A DNA stretch of 64,000 bases from the NCBI RefSeq assembly GCF_000526775.1, contig NZ_JAGS01000005.1, positions 323,528 to 387,527 of the forward strand. The letters run 5' to 3'. The notes beneath the pieces are model-generated. The model had not been told where the DNA came from. It saw only the letters and a list, made by a program, of their open reading frames with translations, and did not search any database. Source of the DNA: Ruminococcus albus AD2013. GTDB lineage: Bacteria > Bacillota > Clostridia > Oscillospirales > Ruminococcaceae. How positions within the stretch are numbered: position 1 is the first letter of the stretch; the number at the start of each line of letters is the position of its first letter. This document shows positions 62,230 through 64,000 of this stretch, piece after piece. Made by a program: the position numbers and the translations under genes.

Positions 62230-63779
62230 TTATACAAGCAAACCTAATGCTGAAAGATCGGTTTGATCTATCTTACGCATCACCATTCCATATCAAACAT
62301 ATAAATGTTCTCTATTTTTGGGTTTCTTTTTTGAAAGATAGTCTCTGAGAAGATTATAATCAGATTTGTTGACATAACCGTCGCAGTTACCATCACCGTG
62401 TTTTATGTTACATTTTGGAAATACTAGAATAGCTCTTATTTTTTACAGTACAATTCACCAAGTTGTATGTATTCCACGACCTATGGTTTTTCTGTTCAGA
62501 TTTAGTAAACTGATCATCTCTCAAAAAACCAAATTATAATTCCATTTTGTACCTGTTTCTATCATCTGGATCGTCATTCCATGTTACATCAAGGTGATAA
62601 TAATTGTTACCAAGTTTTACAATGTTCCATGCATGACTGCCGCTGGAAACAACAATGTCTCTATATCAATACTTTGAGCTAAAAGAGGCAAACGCTTGTG
62701 CATACCCAGCACATAGCAGTATTATGCGTCAAATAAACTGAATAATCAGCGTGGTTGTCAAGAGAATTGCCTTCTCTAATCATAATATACTTTTTGACAT
62801 ATCCAATCATTAAGTGCTTTAACTCTTTCATAATCATCATGACAGCCGGGCGGTTTTAAAAATTCCGCTTGTGGTCCTTATCTGGCGTTTTCATCACGTC
62901 ATCGATCAATAAGTAATATCTCCGACATTTAAACTAGAAAACATTTTTTTAAACTTTGGATTTATATCATATCCCAGTGAAACATCTTCAAAATTAATTG
63001 TTCTCCATTGATTGCATCCAACAAAAGCTCTTCCCATGATCTTTGTGGTGTTAAGGTTACAATTGATATTCCTTAATGATACACAGTTTTCAAAACATCC
63101 TTCCTGAACCTCTTTAACTTTTGAAGGAATATTAATATTTGTCAAAGATGTGCAACCGGAAAAACATCCTCCTAAAAACTCCAATTTGCTAGGTAGTGTT
63201 ATGTATTTTAATGATGAACAGTTTGCAAAAACATCACCATTTATCCTTTTTAATGCTGAACCGTTACCAAATGATACGGTTGTAAGCTTTTTGCAATTCA
63301 TAAATGCATTGTGTTCAATAACTTCGATGTAAGCAGGAATAAATACAGATTCCACATTACTATCTTGGAAAGCTCCATAGTTGATTCCTACTACCTGAGC
63401 CTTATCAATTGTAAAAGATTTGTTGTTAAAATCTTTTACAGAGCCACTTACAGTCGTCGGAAGACTAACATAGGGGCAATTATTCTTATTCTTGGGTGTG
63501 AACTGACATATATAAACCTTTGGATCTGTATAAGTCATTTTACTGGTATCTTTTCTTGAATATTGGCTTTTTTCGCCGTGATAAAGAGCGAATTTCCATG
63601 TACCATATGTATCAGTACAATAAAAGGTTTCGTACTGATCAACAGAGATGGCTTCTGCTGTAATTGAAGCAGGAAAAAACATAGGAAATGTTTGAAGCAA
63701 TTGGAGAACTGAAAACAGTCCCTGTAAACGTGAGTACAACAGCGGCTGCTGTTGATGCAATTCTTTTGAATGAACTCAT
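62230..63779 (-). pseudogene. Secreted LRR + transglutaminase-like + dockerin protein (right-arm copy)
   Basis: The better-preserved copy: an uninterrupted stretch from about 63760 to 62906 (284 codons) covers the LRR region with no break. Both arms share one frameshift in the signal peptide (CCTATGTTTTTTCCTGC), which is a long T-run. Later frameshifts hit the transglutaminase and dockerin parts. The dockerin ends LSALGLLV and stop at 62230, probably the true end. Confidence 0.75.
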
Positions 63780-63830
63780 TGAGTAAACTCCTTTTATTTA
63801 TATTATCAATAACGCAGCTATCAATGATAG

Positions 63831-63929
63831 TTACGTGATGACCATTGGTGGCATATTAAGTTCTGATTCAATCTCTTCTGCAGTTACAAGTGCAGCAGTA
63901 ACAGAAAAAATTTTGGTATATGACTTCAT
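63831..63929 (-). CDS. Small ORF (32 residues) before the LRR gene, right-arm copy
   Basis: MKSYTKIFSVTAALVTAEEI then ESELNMPPMVIT and stop, after GGAGTGG. Resembles the start of a secreted protein; could be a leader peptide in the same transcript as the LRR/transglutaminase gene. Confidence 0.4.
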   Translation of the reverse strand: MKSYTKIFSVTAALVTAEEIESELNMPPMVIT

Positions 63930-64000
63930 TTTACCACTCCTAATTTAGTTGAAATAAAATGTTATTAATCATGCGCATAATCATATCCATATTCTATATG

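Larger units (their letters stand above)
54660..64000. repeat. Giant inverted repeat (palindrome), centre near 59,330
   Basis: The left arm (54660 to about 59325) is repeated in reverse complement from about 59330 to the window end. For instance 54901-55170 equals 63760-63480, and 58910 mirrors 59744. Arms differ mainly by one-base indels in homopolymers, with growing divergence near the centre around TTGGCCAA (59335-59342). The arm may continue past the window. Most consistent with a fold-back artefact. Confidence 0.9.

Noticed and set aside
1..64000. tRNA, rRNA genes or CRISPR arrays
   Set aside because: None seen on reading; a tRNAscan or CRISPR search was not possible here.

Overview
ORGANISM. 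The window looks like a low-to-moderate-GC rumen/gut Clostridium of the Ruminococcus (R. albus / R. flavefaciens-like) type. The evidence is type I dockerin modules on secreted proteins, an NPNTG-type wall-anchored protein, BspA-like leucine-rich-repeat proteins and AT-rich spacers with AGGAGG ribosome sites. No rRNA, tRNA, CRISPR array or housekeeping synteny is visible. The replication genes suggest a large plasmid or integrated element, but that is inference.

LAYOUT. 1-4.6 kb: dnaE (3' end outside the window) and a CHC2 zinc-finger primase-like gene, both minus. 4.7-10.25 kb: a 5.55-kb transposon with inverted ends and a 5-bp target duplication; it holds a 1235-residue dockerin protein and a decayed TniB-like/zinc-finger gene pair. 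10.3-16.1 kb: a membrane protein with calcium-loop repeats and two tandem RecD2-type helicases. 16.1-18 kb: a complete IS1182-like element. 18-23 kb: a HEPN/zinc-ribbon gene, two unrecognised genes, and a small gene plus an alternative sigma factor. 23-29.7 kb: accessory genes (tandem phosphatase, esterase, LRR, WYL regulator). 29.8-34 kb: a secreted peptidoglycan-binding/ricin-type protein under a TetR gene, then a secreted DNase. 34-38.9 kb: lipoprotein, SSB, secreted and wall-anchored proteins, small cytosolic proteins. 39-48.3 kb: an amide/urea nitrogen operon (amiE-urtABCDE-nitrilase) with a divergent response regulator. 48.7-53.4 kb: a lipoprotein, an IS607 element that splits an operon, and a frameshifted mazF-like gene. 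53.4-64 kb: indel-rich sequence, of which 54,660-64,000 is one giant inverted repeat centred near 59,330.

HOW IT WORKS TOGETHER. DnaE, primase-like proteins, SSB, two RecD2 helicases and a sigma factor form a replication/expression set. Nine operons of this backbone, plus one mirror copy in the palindrome, share an unusual promoter: T-rich -35, N7, AATTTTC, N3, TATAAT. The sigma-factor operon instead has an ordinary TTGCAA-17-TATAAT promoter, and the accessory genes have consensus TTGACA-17-TATAAT promoters. This suggests a dedicated regulon, possibly driven by the encoded sigma factor. It is the best candidate here for an undescribed system.

QUALITY WARNING. From about 53 kb to the end, genes are broken by one- and two-base indels, and the two palindrome arms carry different homopolymer errors at the same places. 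The fold lies inside a gene. This fits an uncorrected fold-back (missed-adapter or amplification-chimera) read at a contig end better than real biology.
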